Shown piece by piece: positions 11,239 through 21,100 of a stretch of DNA of 64,000 nt (position 1 is its first letter; every line of letters begins with the position of its first letter). The notes below the pieces were generated by a model that had not been told where the DNA came from, made no database searches, and saw only the letters and a program-made list of their open reading frames with translations. The stretch comes from Xanthomonas massiliensis (GTDB taxonomy: Bacteria; Pseudomonadota; Gammaproteobacteria; Xanthomonadales; Xanthomonadaceae). Position numbers and translations under genes: made by a program. The DNA is taken from the NCBI RefSeq assembly GCF_900018785.1, contig NZ_FCOY01000006.1, positions 744,001 through 808,000 of the forward strand, in the 5' to 3' direction.

Positions 11239-11595
11239 TCACTCGTGGTCGATGGTCTGCCCGTCGCCGCGCGGCCGCCAGGCCAGCACGCTGGCCTCGC
11301 TGGGGCCGGTGAAGGAGACCAGTTCGTCGCCGCGCAGCACCAGCCGCCCGCTGTGGCGGTCCTCGCCGTCGCGCGAGTACTCGAAGCGGAAGCTGCGCTC
11401 GAAGCCGAGGCGGCCGCCGGGCAGGCGGCACAGGCGCACGCGCGTGGCATGCACGCTCTGGTCGAGCCATTGCACCCCGGCCGCCTTGCAGGCATTGCGG
11501 CCCAGTGCCTCGGCGCGCTCGGAGGCGGCACGTGCGGCGTTCCACCAGGCGAACACCACCGCGCCGGCGATCATGATCAGGATCAGGCTGGGCAT
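11239..11595 (-). CDS. DUF3301 family protein
   Basis: Small protein (118 residues) with one N-terminal hydrophobic helix (MPSLILIMIAGAVVFAWW) followed by a soluble region (RAEALGRNACKAAGVQWLDQSV). This pattern matches the DUF3301 family. No function is established that I can support. It follows the DUF2272 gene by five bases on the same strand and is probably cotranscribed with it. Confidence 0.75.
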   Translation of the reverse strand: MPSLILIMIAGAVVFAWWNAARAASERAEALGRNACKAAGVQWLDQSVHATRVRLCRLPGGRLGFERSFRFEYSRDGEDRHSGRLVLRGDELVSFTGPSEASVLAWRPRGDGQTIDHE

Positions 11596-11600
11596 GGGCG

Positions 11601-12590
11601 CTACTGTACACGCGCACCGTCGACGGGCGCGGCAGGGGGCGCCGCGGGTGTTTCGGGCGCGCCCGGTACGGCCTCGGGCACCGGTGTCGCGTCGCCGGCC
11701 TGGAGCTTGAGCAGGGCGGACCAGTCGTGGCGGTTGAAGCTGCAGTCGTCCTCGCTGGCCGGGCTGCAGGCATCCACATCCTCGTCGCGTGGCGTGGCGT
11801 CCTCGTCCCACGGCAGCAGGCGCCCGCTGCGGTCCAGTTCCAGCATCCGCAGCGTGACCGCGTTGAGCACGTTGCCGCCGATCAGGTACAGGGTGCGGTC
11901 GCCGCCGACGTTGGCGGCCACGACGATGTCGCAATGCGACTGCGGCGGCACCGGCCCGCGCCCGCCCAGCGCGGCGGCGAGCCCGGCATAGCCGAAGCTG
12001 CGCTGCTGGTTGCGCACGTAGCACAGCAGATCGCCGGGGGCCGGCTTCTCCGTCGCCGGATCGGCCATGCGGTACGGGCTGCCGGCGGCATTGCGCCAGG
12101 CGGCACGGATGTAGTCCATGTGCCGTGGCGAAGCCGGGAAGCCGGCGATGCCGGCCCGCACCATGACCCAGGACACGAAGGTGGCCGACCACGGCGTGTC
12201 GAGCAGGAAGGCGCGGCAGTCGGCATCGGCATAGCGCGCGCCCGGCGGCTGGCTGCACGCGGCCGCGCCCGGCGTGCCGGAGAGGCGGGTGAGGTTGCCG
12301 CTCTCGCGCCAGTAGCCGGCCACGCGCTGCCAGGCGATCTGCTGCCCGTCGGCCAGCGCTGCGTTCTCGGCCTCGGTCACGCGCTGGCGCGCCAGGCGGC
12401 CGTCGCGGTCGATGAACGGGCGGAACCACAGCCAGTGCTGGTCGCAGGCATTGCGCACGATGGCGACGGCGCTTTGCGACAGGCCATAGCGCGGCGGCAG
12501 GTCGCACACCTCCATGGCGGCGGCCGGTGCCGCCAGGGCCAGCAGCCACAGCGGCAGGAACCGGTGCCGGCGGTAACGACGGGATGGCAT
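11601..12590 (-). CDS. DUF2272 domain-containing exported protein
   Basis: Protein of 329 residues with a signal peptide (FLPLWLLALAAPAAAMEV). The central region contains WSATFVSWVMVRAGI and DLLCYVRNQ, motifs of the DUF2272 family, which looks like an NlpC/P60-type fold (possible Cys/His region; no catalytic triad proven here). It is probably periplasmic. Just upstream of the DUF3301 gene on the same strand. Confidence 0.75.
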   Translation of the reverse strand: MPSRRYRRHRFLPLWLLALAAPAAAMEVCDLPPRYGLSQSAVAIVRNACDQHWLWFRPFIDRDGRLARQRVTEAENAALADGQQIAWQRVAGYWRESGNLTRLSGTPGAAACSQPPGARYADADCRAFLLDTPWSATFVSWVMVRAGIAGFPASPRHMDYIRAAWRNAAGSPYRMADPATEKPAPGDLLCYVRNQQRSFGYAGLAAALGGRGPVPPQSHCDIVVAANVGGDRTLYLIGGNVLNAVTLRMLELDRSGRLLPWDEDATPRDEDVDACSPASEDDCSFNRHDWSALLKLQAGDATPVPEAVPGAPETPAAPPAAPVDGARVQ

Positions 12591-12656
12591 GGACGGCGGG
12601 CTCGCGGGGAGAGGCCGCCAGCGTGGCAGGCGCGGCGGCTGCGGTCCGTGAAGCCT

Positions 12657-13511
12657 TCAGCCGGGCGGCGGACCCAGCTTGAGCGACAGGTCGATGGCCT
12701 GCACGTGCTTGGTCAGCGCGCCGACGGAGACGAAATCCACGCCGTCCTCGGCGATTGCCCGCAGGCCGGCCAGATCGACGCTGCCGGACACCTCCAGCGG
12801 GATGCGGCCGGCGGCGATGCGCACCGCCTGGCGCCGCAGCTCCGCGGGGAAATCGTCGAGCACGATGCGCTCGCAGCCCGCGTACAGGGCCTGTTCCAGC
12901 TCGTCCAGGGTCTCCACCTCGATCACCAGCGGCACGCCGGGATGGCGCGCGCGCGCGGCCTGCGCGGCGGCGGCGAGCGAGCCGGCCGCGCGGATGTGGT
13001 TCTCCTTGAGCATCACCGTGTCGAACAGGCCGATGCGGTGGTTGTATCCGCCGCCGCAGCGCACCGCGTACTTCTGCGCCAGGCGCAGGCCCGGCAGGGT
13101 CTTGCGGGTATCGAGCAGGCGCGTGCGGGTGCCGGCCAGGGCGGCGACGTGGCGCGCGGTCGTGGTGGCGGTGGCGCTCAGGGTCTGCAGGAAGTTGAGC
13201 GAGGTGCGTTCGGCGCTGACCAGGCTGCGGTTGCGTCCGTGCAGCAGGGCCAGCACCGTGCCGGCGGCGACGCGGTCGCCTTCCCCGATGCGCCAGTCGA
13301 TGGCCACCTGCGGGTCGAGCGCGCGGTGGGTGGCATCGAACCAGGGGCGGCCGGCGATCACCGCGTCCTGCTTGCACAGCAGGTAGGCCTGTTCCGGCAC
13401 GTCGGGCAGCAGGTCCGCGGTGACGTCGCCGCTGCCGATGTCCTCGGCCAATGCACGGGCGACATCGGCCGCCACCGTCGCGGCCGCGGGCGGCACCAGG
13501 CCGGCGATCAT
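12657..13511 (-). CDS. nadC: Nicotinate-nucleotide pyrophosphorylase (carboxylating)
   Basis: Quinolinate phosphoribosyltransferase (284 residues) of de novo NAD synthesis. Typical blocks are EDIGSGDVTADLLP, the substrate-binding arginine/lysine stretch TRKTLPGLR, the histidine-rich GGGYNHRIGLFD, and the barrel-end EVSGSVDLAG. ATG 13511 overlaps the stop of the Trm112-like gene (ATGA), so the two are translationally coupled. Nothing unusual in the sequence. Confidence 0.94.
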   Translation of the reverse strand: MIAGLVPPAAATVAADVARALAEDIGSGDVTADLLPDVPEQAYLLCKQDAVIAGRPWFDATHRALDPQVAIDWRIGEGDRVAAGTVLALLHGRNRSLVSAERTSLNFLQTLSATATTTARHVAALAGTRTRLLDTRKTLPGLRLAQKYAVRCGGGYNHRIGLFDTVMLKENHIRAAGSLAAAAQAARARHPGVPLVIEVETLDELEQALYAGCERIVLDDFPAELRRQAVRIAAGRIPLEVSGSVDLAGLRAIAEDGVDFVSVGALTKHVQAIDLSLKLGPPPG

Positions 13512-13777
13512 GCGCCCGGGAATTCCGGCACCTGGGCCGTGGCGATGGCCTCCTCGGCCAGCAGCACCGGGATGCCGTCGTCCACGCGGAAGACCTGCCT
13601 GCGGTCGCGGGTGACCAGCGCCTCGCGCAGCGGCGCGGCCTGGGCACTGCCGTCGGCACGCTTGACCTGGCCGGCGGCGATGGCGCGGTTGAGCGCTTCC
13701 AGCGCGGCCGGTTCGAGCAGGGCCAGCGGCTGGCGGGTGTCGGGCGAGCACAGCAGGTCGAGCAGTTTGCGGTCCAT
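13508..13777 (-). CDS. Trm112 family protein
   Basis: Small protein of 89 residues resembling bacterial YcaR/Trm112. It opens MDRKLLDLLCSPDT and ends VDDGIPVLLAEEA, the family's start and end signatures. The usual zinc-ribbon cysteines are mostly missing (only one Cys visible, at LLCSPD). Eukaryotic and archaeal members activate methyltransferases, but the bacterial role is unclear. It overlaps nadC by four bases. Confidence 0.8.
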   Translation of the reverse strand: MDRKLLDLLCSPDTRQPLALLEPAALEALNRAIAAGQVKRADGSAQAAPLREALVTRDRRQVFRVDDGIPVLLAEEAIATAQVPEFPGA

Positions 13778-13835
13778 CCGGTCATCGTCGTGCAGGGAAG
13801 GCCGCTAGAATACGTCTTTGACCTTTGGATCGGCC

Positions 13836-14339
13836 ATGACTGACGATCAAGCCGCGCCGCTCGTCGGCATCGTGATGGGTTCGCGCTCGGACTGGGAGAC
13901 GCTGCAGGCCGCCGCCGAGAAGCTCGACGCGCTCGGCGTGCCGTACGAGGTGAAGGTGGTTTCCGCGCACCGCACGCCCGATGTCCTGTTCGCCTACGCC
14001 GAACAGGCCGGCCCGCGCGGCCTGCGCGCGATCGTCGCCGGCGCCGGCGGGGCGGCGCACCTGCCGGGCATGCTGGCGGCCAAGACCGCGGTGCCGGTGC
14101 TGGGCGTGCCGGTGCAGTCGCGGGCGCTCAACGGCCTGGACTCGCTGCTGTCGATCGTGCAGATGCCGGCCGGCATCCCGGTGGCGACCTTCGCCATCGG
14201 CGCGGCCGGCGCCGCCAATGCGGCGTTGTTCGCCGCGGCGATGCTGGCCTGCGACCATCCGGCCATCGCCGCCGCGCTGGCGGGCTTCCGCCAGCGCCAG
14301 ACCGAGGCGGTCATGGCGCAGGACGATCCGCGCCGATGA
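13836..14339 (+). CDS. purE: 5-(carboxyamino)imidazole ribonucleotide mutase
   Basis: Class I PurE (167 residues), converting N5-CAIR to CAIR in purine synthesis. Signatures: [13 protein letters not shown] at the start, VVSAHRTPD with the catalytic histidine, and [19 protein letters not shown] -10 box at 13806-13811 predicts transcription starting about 18 bases before the ATG. It overlaps purK by ATGA. Confidence 0.95.
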   Translation: MTDDQAAPLVGIVMGSRSDWETLQAAAEKLDALGVPYEVKVVSAHRTPDVLFAYAEQAGPRGLRAIVAGAGGAAHLPGMLAAKTAVPVLGVPVQSRALNGLDSLLSIVQMPAGIPVATFAIGAAGAANAALFAAAMLACDHPAIAAALAGFRQRQTEAVMAQDDPRR

Positions 14340-15505
14340 ACGCATCCGCGAAGATCACGACGATCGGCATCCTCGGCGGCGGCCAGCTGGCGCGCATGCT
14401 GGCGCTGGCGGGCGTGCCGCTGGGGCTGAAGTTCCTGGTCTACGATCCGTCCCAGGAAGCCTGCGCCGGCCAGGTGGCGCCCCTGCTCGTCGGCGAGTAC
14501 GACGATGCCGTGCGGCTGGCCGAGTTCGCCGCGCGCGTGGATGCGGTGACCTTCGATTTCGAGAACGTGCCGGCGGCCACCGCCGAGCGACTGGCCGCGC
14601 AGGTGACGGTGCGGCCGAACCCGCATGCATTGGCGGTGGCCCAGGACCGCGTGTCCGAAAAGTCGATGTTCCGCCAGCTCGGCATCCCGGTGCCGGACTT
14701 CGCCGCGATCGACGATCGCGCCGGACTGGAGGCCGCGCTGGCGACGATCGGCACGCCGGCGGTGCTGAAGACGCGGCGCTTCGGCTACGACGGCAAGGGC
14801 CAGTTCCGGATCAAGTCGCCGGCCGACGTCGACGCGGCCTGGCAGGCGCTGGGCGCGCAGGCCGGGCGCAGCGGGCTGGTGCTGGAAGCCTTCGTCCCGT
14901 TCGACCACGAGATGAGCGTGGTTGCCGTGCGCGGCGCCGACGGCGAGTTCCGCGCCTGGCCGCTGACCCGCAACTGGCACGTGGACGGCGTGCTGTCGGC
15001 CAGCCTGGCGCCGGCCGGCGAGCCCGAGCGCCTGCAGGCCGAGGCGGTCGCCCATGCGCGGCGGCTGGCCGAGCACCTGGATTACGTTGGAGTGTTCGCG
15101 CTGGAGCTGTTCGTGTGCGCGGACCGGTTGCTGGCCAACGAGATGGCGCCGCGGGTGCACAACTCCGGCCACTGGACCATCGAGGGCGCGGAGACCTCGC
15201 AGTTCGAGAACCACGTCCGCGCGGTGGCCGGACTGGCGCTGGGCGATACCCGCATGCTCGGCCACGCCTGCATGCTCAACTGGCTGGGTCACCTGCCCGA
15301 GGCCGGACCGGTGCTGGCCGAGGCCGGCGGACACTGGCACGACTACGGCAAATCGCCGCGCGCCGGACGCAAGGTCGGCCATGCCACCCTGCGCGAGGAG
15401 GCGGTGCCGGCCCTGGCCGCGGCGCTGCAGCGGGTGGGCCGGTCGCTGCAGCGGCAGGCGCAGGTCGAACCGGTGATCCGGCATCTGGGCGGGGATCGCG
15501 CCTGA
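14336..15505 (+). CDS. purK: 5-(carboxyamino)imidazole ribonucleotide synthase
   Basis: ATP-grasp enzyme (389 residues) that carboxylates AIR with ATP and bicarbonate, feeding PurE. It has the N-terminal Rossmann-like [16 protein letters not shown], the ATP-grasp [10 protein letters not shown] loop, and the [17 protein letters not shown] block. Coupled to purE by a four-base overlap; together they form the two-step bacterial route from AIR to CAIR. Confidence 0.95.
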   Translation: MNASAKITTIGILGGGQLARMLALAGVPLGLKFLVYDPSQEACAGQVAPLLVGEYDDAVRLAEFAARVDAVTFDFENVPAATAERLAAQVTVRPNPHALAVAQDRVSEKSMFRQLGIPVPDFAAIDDRAGLEAALATIGTPAVLKTRRFGYDGKGQFRIKSPADVDAAWQALGAQAGRSGLVLEAFVPFDHEMSVVAVRGADGEFRAWPLTRNWHVDGVLSASLAPAGEPERLQAEAVAHARRLAEHLDYVGVFALELFVCADRLLANEMAPRVHNSGHWTIEGAETSQFENHVRAVAGLALGDTRMLGHACMLNWLGHLPEAGPVLAEAGGHWHDYGKSPRAGRKVGHATLREEAVPALAAALQRVGRSLQRQAQVEPVIRHLGGDRA

Positions 15506-15532
15506 GCCGGGCGCTCGCCGGCAGTAAGCGCC

Positions 15533-16108
15533 TCAGCGCATCCGCGAGGCGGCGAAATCCCAGTTGACGTGGCGCCAGAAGCCTTCCAGGCAGGCGTCGC
15601 GATCGTCGGGGTGGTCCAGCCAGTAGGCGTGCTCCCACAGGTCGCAGGCCAGCAGCGCCTGGTCGCTGCCGGTGGCCGGGGTCGTGCAGGCCGCGGTGGC
15701 GATCACCGCCAACGTCGCGTCCTGGCGCTGCACCAGCCACAGCCAGCCCGGTCCGTCCAGGCGCCCGGCGGCGCGCGCGAACTCGGCGCGCAACCTCTTG
15801 GTATTGCCGAACTGGCGGGCGATCTCGCTGCCCAGCCGGCCGCCCGGCTCGCCGCCGCCGCGCGCGCGCAGGCTCTGCCAATGGATGTCGTGGTTCCACG
15901 CCGTCGCCGCCAGCTCGAACAACCGGCCCTGGCACTGGGCGAGCAGCTCCTCGAGCGGGGCATCGGCCAGGGGCGTGCCCGCCGTGGTCGCATTGATCGC
16001 GTCCACGCACTGGCGATGGAGCTGCAGGTGCTGGGCGAGGGCATCGGCGGACACCTCCGGCACCAGCGCGGCGGTGGAGTAGGGCAGTTCGGGACTGGGC
16101 AACGGCAT
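15533..16108 (-). CDS. Fe/Mn-type superoxide dismutase, divergent
   Basis: Protein of 191 residues with the Fe/Mn-SOD fold. Metal ligands can be placed at H27 (AQHLQLHR), the histidine of TAWNHDIHW, and the Asp and His of DLWEHAYWLDH. The N-terminal motif is very unlike the standard HHxKHHxxYV: it reads HLQLHRQCV, so the conserved gateway tyrosine (Tyr34) is replaced by Cys or Val. No signal peptide. It is divergent from the glutaredoxin gene. Activity cannot be assumed given the missing tyrosine. Confidence 0.8.
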   Translation of the reverse strand: MPLPSPELPYSTAALVPEVSADALAQHLQLHRQCVDAINATTAGTPLADAPLEELLAQCQGRLFELAATAWNHDIHWQSLRARGGGEPGGRLGSEIARQFGNTKRLRAEFARAAGRLDGPGWLWLVQRQDATLAVIATAACTTPATGSDQALLACDLWEHAYWLDHPDDRDACLEGFWRHVNWDFAASRMR

Positions 16109-16230
16109 GGAGACGGGGCGGCCGGCCGCGTGCGGGCGAAGTGCCGCACGGCCGTACAATGTCGGGGTAGGATGAAAAGTCTAACCGAGACCGGGACGGT
16201 CCGGTTTTGCGCCGCCCGCCGGAGGTCTTC

Positions 16231-16557
16231 ATGCCCGTAATGGAACAGATCCAGGCCGCAGTCGAAGGCCACCCGCTCGTGTTGTTCATGAAGGGCACCC
16301 CGGAATACCCCATGTGCGGCTACTCCAGCCGCGCGGTGCACGCGCTGCGCGCGGCCGGCGCCGAGGGCGAGCGGCTGTACGTCGTCAACGTGCTGGAGGA
16401 GCCGGAGATCCGCGCCAACCTGCCGCGCTATTCCAACTGGCCGACGTTCCCGCAGCTGTTCATCAACGGCGAGCTGATCGGCGGCTGCGACATCACCCTG
16501 GAACTGTTCGAGTCGGGCGAGCTGGCCCGTATCGTCGCCGAGGCCAGCCCGGCGTGA
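16231..16557 (+). CDS. grxD: Monothiol glutaredoxin, Grx4/GrxD family
   Basis: Monothiol glutaredoxin (108 residues), a family that binds and transfers [2Fe-2S] clusters with glutathione. It has the KGTPEYPMCGYSS active site (CGYS where most members have CGFS), NWPTFPQLFINGELIGGCDI, and the C-terminal helix. GGAGG at 16221 fixes the start at ATG 16231. It is the first gene of a chain overlapping the SDR gene and then marC. Confidence 0.92.
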   Translation: MPVMEQIQAAVEGHPLVLFMKGTPEYPMCGYSSRAVHALRAAGAEGERLYVVNVLEEPEIRANLPRYSNWPTFPQLFINGELIGGCDITLELFESGELARIVAEASPA

Positions 16558-17297
16558 GCCGTGGCGGCGCGTCCGGCCCGGCCGGGCCGGACCTGGCCGG
16601 CCGGGTCGTGCTGGTCACCGGCGCCACCGGCGGGCTCGGCCGCGCGACCGCCCTTGCCTGCGCCGACGCCGGCGCGACGCTGGTGCTGCTCGCGCGCCAC
16701 CGCGGCCGGCTGGAGCGCTTGTACGACGAGATCGCCGCGCGCGGTGGCCAGGCCTGGCTGCAGCCGATGGACCTGGCCGGCGCCGGCGTGGAGGATCACG
16801 CCCGGCTGGCCGCGCAGCTGGCCGACGGCCCCGGCCGCCTGGACGGGATCGTGCACTGCGCCGCCGCCTTCGCGGGGATGACGCCGCTGGCGCTGGCCGA
16901 CCCGTTGCGCTTCGCCCGGGAGCTGCACGTGAACCTCACCGCCCGCGCCTGGCTGACGCGGGCCTGCCTGCCGCTGCTGGAGCAGGGCACTCGCCCGGCG
17001 GCGCTGTTCGTGATGGATGACCCGGGCCGCATGGCGCAGGCATACTGGTGCGGGTACGGCGTCGCCCAGGGCGGGCAGCAGGCGTTGCTTGCCACCTGGT
17101 CGGCCGAGCTGCGGCATTCGCCCGTACGGCTGCTGGGGATGCGGCCCGGACCGATGCGCACCGCGTTGCATGCGCGCGCCTTCGCCGAACCCCTTGCCGA
17201 GGCGGTCGATCCTGCCGTGCGCGCCCCTGCCATCGTTTCCCTGCTTGGTGCCGCCGATCCGTTGCCGTCCGGCGACATCCGGAGTTTTCCCCCATGA
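16554..17297 (+). CDS. SDR-family oxidoreductase
   Basis: Short-chain dehydrogenase/reductase (247 residues) from GTG 16554, which overlaps the grxD stop. The nucleotide-binding motif is VTGATGGLGRATA. The active-site region has Y/K replaced: the usual YxxxK reads YGVAQGG, without a lysine at the expected place. This suggests an atypical or non-catalytic member. Substrate unknown. It overlaps marC by four bases. Confidence 0.8.
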   Translation: MSRGGASGPAGPDLAGRVVLVTGATGGLGRATALACADAGATLVLLARHRGRLERLYDEIAARGGQAWLQPMDLAGAGVEDHARLAAQLADGPGRLDGIVHCAAAFAGMTPLALADPLRFARELHVNLTARAWLTRACLPLLEQGTRPAALFVMDDPGRMAQAYWCGYGVAQGGQQALLATWSAELRHSPVRLLGMRPGPMRTALHARAFAEPLAEAVDPAVRAPAIVSLLGAADPLPSGDIRSFPP

Positions 17298-17896
17298 CCA
17301 TTGCCTCGGCCGCCCTGCTGCTGTTCCTGATCCTCGATCCGCTGGGCAACATCCCGATCTTCCTGAGCGTGCTCAAGTCGCTGCCGCCGCGGCGACAGCG
17401 GGTGGTGCTGGCGCGCGAGCTGTTCATCGCCCTGGTGGTGCTGATGGGCTTCCTGTGGGGAGGCAAGTACGCGCTGGAGCTGATGCACCTGCGCGAGGAA
17501 TCGGTCTCCATCGCCGGCGGCATCGTCCTGTTCCTGATCGGCATCCGCATGATCTTCCCCAGTCCGGAGGGAGTGATGGGCGAGCTGCCCGACGGCGAGC
17601 CCTTCATCGTGCCGCTGGCGGTGCCGCTGGTGGCCGGCCCGTCGGGCATGGCGGCGGTGATGCTGATGGGCAGCAACGAGCCCGAGCGCCTGTGGGACTG
17701 GAGCCTGGCCCTGCTGCTGGCCTGGGGGGCCACCTCGGCCATCCTGTTCGCCGCGCCCTTGCTCTACCGGTTGCTGGGCAGCCGCGCGCTGTCGGCGCTG
17801 GAGCGGCTGATGGGCATGCTGCTGGTGGCCATCTCCGTGCAGATGTTCCTCGATGGGGTGGGTGCCTACCTGCACCTGCCGGGCATGGGAGGCTGA
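17294..17896 (+). CDS. MarC family membrane protein
   Basis: Integral membrane protein (200 residues) of the MarC/UPF0056 family. It begins with a hydrophobic segment ending ILDPLGNIPIFLSVL and has about six membrane helices; the PLVAGPSGMAAVML motif is characteristic. Despite the name, a direct antibiotic resistance role is not established for the family. Last gene of the grxD-SDR-marC overlapping cluster. Confidence 0.88.
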   Translation: MTIASAALLLFLILDPLGNIPIFLSVLKSLPPRRQRVVLARELFIALVVLMGFLWGGKYALELMHLREESVSIAGGIVLFLIGIRMIFPSPEGVMGELPDGEPFIVPLAVPLVAGPSGMAAVMLMGSNEPERLWDWSLALLLAWGATSAILFAAPLLYRLLGSRALSALERLMGMLLVAISVQMFLDGVGAYLHLPGMGG

Positions 17897-17970
17897 TCGA
17901 AGGCCTTCTTTTTGTCGAATCGTGACGGATAGGTCAAATGTCACCTGCACGTCACATAAGGCGGATACCG

Positions 17971-17989
17971 TGTTAACCTGTTGTTAACC
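17971..17989. promoter_or_regulatory. Tandem TGTTAACC repeat upstream of the TonB receptor
   Basis: TGTTAACC occurs at 17971-17978 and again at 17982-17989, 11 bp (one helical turn) apart, about 130 bases before the receptor start. This spacing suggests a protein-binding site or a promoter element. No known regulator is assigned. Confidence 0.3.
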
Positions 17990-18116
17990 GTGGCGGCATT
18001 GCCACACGGCACCCAGGACCACGAAGACTCAGATCGCAGCGATTCCGGCGCCAGCTGGGCGCCGGGAAGCCATTGCTGTTACCCGCCAACGCCAATTCGC
18101 ATCGAGGCTATCGAAC

Positions 18117-21100
18117 ATGAACCACCCTCCCCGTCGCATCCGGATGTCCAAGCTCACCCTTGGCCTCGTCGCGGCTCTTGCCACGGCTCCCGCGTTTGCA
18201 CAGAGCACCACCGCCGGTGTCGGCGGCCAGGTGACCGGTCCTGGCGGCCAGCCCGTTGCCGGCGCTGAAGTCACGATCACCCACGCCGAGTCGGGTACCG
18301 TGAGCCGTGCCGTCACTGATGCCAGCGGCCGCTACAACGCCCGCGGCCTGCGCGTCGGCGGCCCGTACACGATCACCATCACCAAGTCGGGCGAGGGCAC
18401 CAAGACCGAGGATGGCGTCTACCTGACCCTGAACCAGGTCAACACCGTCAATGCCGCGCTGACCGGCGACGTCACCACGCTGGGCACCGTCAACGCCGTG
18501 GCCCTGGCCAACTCGGACCTGTTCAGCTCCACCAAGACCGGCACCGGCACCAGCATCAGCCAGCAGACCATCGAGGCGCTGCCGTCGATCAACGGCAACA
18601 TCCAGGACTACATGCGCCTGGACCCGCGCGTGGCCTTCATCGACCGCGCCTCGGGCACCATCAGCGCCGGCGGCCAGAACCCGCGCTACAACTCGATCAA
18701 CATCGACGGCGTGTCCGCCAGCGACACCTTCGGCCTGGAAGGCAACAACATGACGACCCGGCGCCAGCCGGTGTCGATGGAAGCGATCCAGGCGATCGAC
18801 ATCAACCTGTCCAACTACGACGTCAGCGTCGCCAGCGCGTCCGGCGCCACCGTCAATGCGGTCACCAAGTCCGGCACGAACGAGTTCCACGGCTCGGTGT
18901 ACGGCAGCTACCGCGACGGCGACTGGTTCGGCGACAACCCGCCGGTCAGCGGCAACTACGACAAGAAGTTCAACGGCTTCACCAAGGAATACACCTACGG
19001 CGCCACCGTCGGCGGCCCGATCGTCAAGGACAAGCTGTTCTTCTTCGCCAACTACGAGAAGTTCAAGCAGGCCGCCCCGGGCGCCGACCTCGGCAGCACC
19101 GCGCTCGGCAAGGCCGGCGCGCTGTACGGCATGGACGAGGTGGCGCGCGCCCAGCAGATCGCCAAGGACGTGTACGGCTTCGACGCCGGCGGCCTGTCCA
19201 GCAACGGCAACACCGACCTAGAAGAGTATGCGCTGAAGCTGGACTGGAACATCAACGACAACCACCGCGCCAACATCCGCTACAGCAAGCTCGACCAGAG
19301 CAAGTTGCGCATCAACGGCATGGGCAATTCCAGCCAGGCCTCGCTGAGCTCGTACTGGTACCAGCACCAGAAGAAGGTCGAGAGCTACGTCGGCCAGCTG
19401 TTCAGCGACTGGACCGACAACTTCTCCACCGAGTTCAAGGTGTCCTACCGCGACTACTCGGCCATCCGCGTGGTCCCGACCAACGCGCCCAGCATCGGCA
19501 TCTATTTCGGCGGTACCGAGGCCGCCCCGAGCGGCGACGTGCTGTACCTGGGCACCGAGGTCAACTCGCAGAACAACATCCTGCAGACCAAGACCTGGAA
19601 CTACTACGGCGCTGGCACCCTGACCCTCGGCGACCACGACCTGAAGTTCGGCGTCGACTACAGCACCAACGACATCTACAACTTCTACGGTGCCAGGTCC
19701 TGGGGCGTGTACACCTTCTACGGACTGGATAATTTCGCCTCTGGCAAGTGGAGCAGCTACCAGCTCAACAACGAGGTGTATCCGGGCTCGATCGCGGCCG
19801 ATTACAAGAACAAGAATCTGGGCCTGTTCTTGCAGGACACCTGGTACGTCAACAGCAACCTGACCCTGACCCTGGGCGTGCGCGGCGATCGTCCGGACGT
19901 GAGCCCGGAGCCGACCTACAACGCGGCCGCTTCCGCCTACTTCGGCTACAACAACAGCAAGGTCTTCTCGAAGGACTTCCTGATCCAGCCGCGCTTCGGC
20001 TTCAACTACACCTTCGACAGCGCCCGCCCGACCCAGCTGCGCGGTGGCGTCGGCCTGTTCCAGGGTGATGCGCCGCAGGTGTGGATCGGCAACAGCTATT
20101 CCAACACCGGCTTCAACTACGCCGCCTACAGCTATACCGCCTACAACCCGTCGCTGCCGTTCAGCGCCGACGGCTCCAACCAGCCGGTGCCGACCGTGCC
20201 GGGCGCGGCCACCCAGTCGGTGAACTTCGTCGGCAACGACTTCAAGCTGCCGTCGGTGTACAAGGCCAACCTGGCGTTCGACCACGAGCTGCCCTGGTAC
20301 GGCATCGTCGGTTCGGCCGAGCTGCTGGTGACCAAGGTCAAGAACGGCCTGTTCTACAAGAGCCTCAACATCGGACAGATCACCGAGCCGGGCACCGATC
20401 CGCAGCCGGCCTACTACGGTCCCGACGGCCGCGCCCTGTACTGGAACCCGGCGCAGACCGGCAAGGCCTGGGCCACCGGCAACAACCGCTACAACCGCAA
20501 TGCCGCGTTCGGCGACGTCTACCTGATCGACAACACCGACAAGGGCAAGACCGAGCAGTTCACCGTGTCGCTGAGCAAGCCCTGGAGCGAGAGCAGCGAC
20601 TGGTCGTGGAACCTGGGCTACACCTATACCCACGCCACCGAAGTCGGCCCGCTGACCAGCTCCACCGCCAGCTCCGGCTGGGGCTACCAGTACGGCTTCG
20701 ACGCCAATGCCGACGTGGAGACCACGGCCCGCTACGAGATCAAGGATCGCGTGACCGGTTCGCTGAACTGGAAGCACAAGTTCTTCGGTGACTACCAGAC
20801 CAGCGTAGGCCTGGTCTACGAAGGTCGCAGCGGCCGCCCGTTCAGCTATGTGTACGTCGGCGACGCCAACGGCGACGGCCGGACCTACAACGACCTGCTG
20901 TACGTGCCGAAGGGCCCGGGCGACGTGCTGTTCGGCACGCTGACCGCCGCCGGCCAGTTCACCCCGAACGCGGACGCCGAGAAGCGCTTCTTCGACTGGC
21001 TGGCAGCGCATCCGGAAGTGGCCAAGTACGCCGGTAGCTACACCCCGGCCAACGGTTTCCGCACCGGCTGGATCAACACCTTCGACGTGCGCATCAGCCA

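Noticed and set aside
17903-17917. GAAGGCCTTC followed by T after marC as a terminator
   Set aside because: The palindrome has no loop bases, so a stable hairpin with a proper loop would have only a very short stem.
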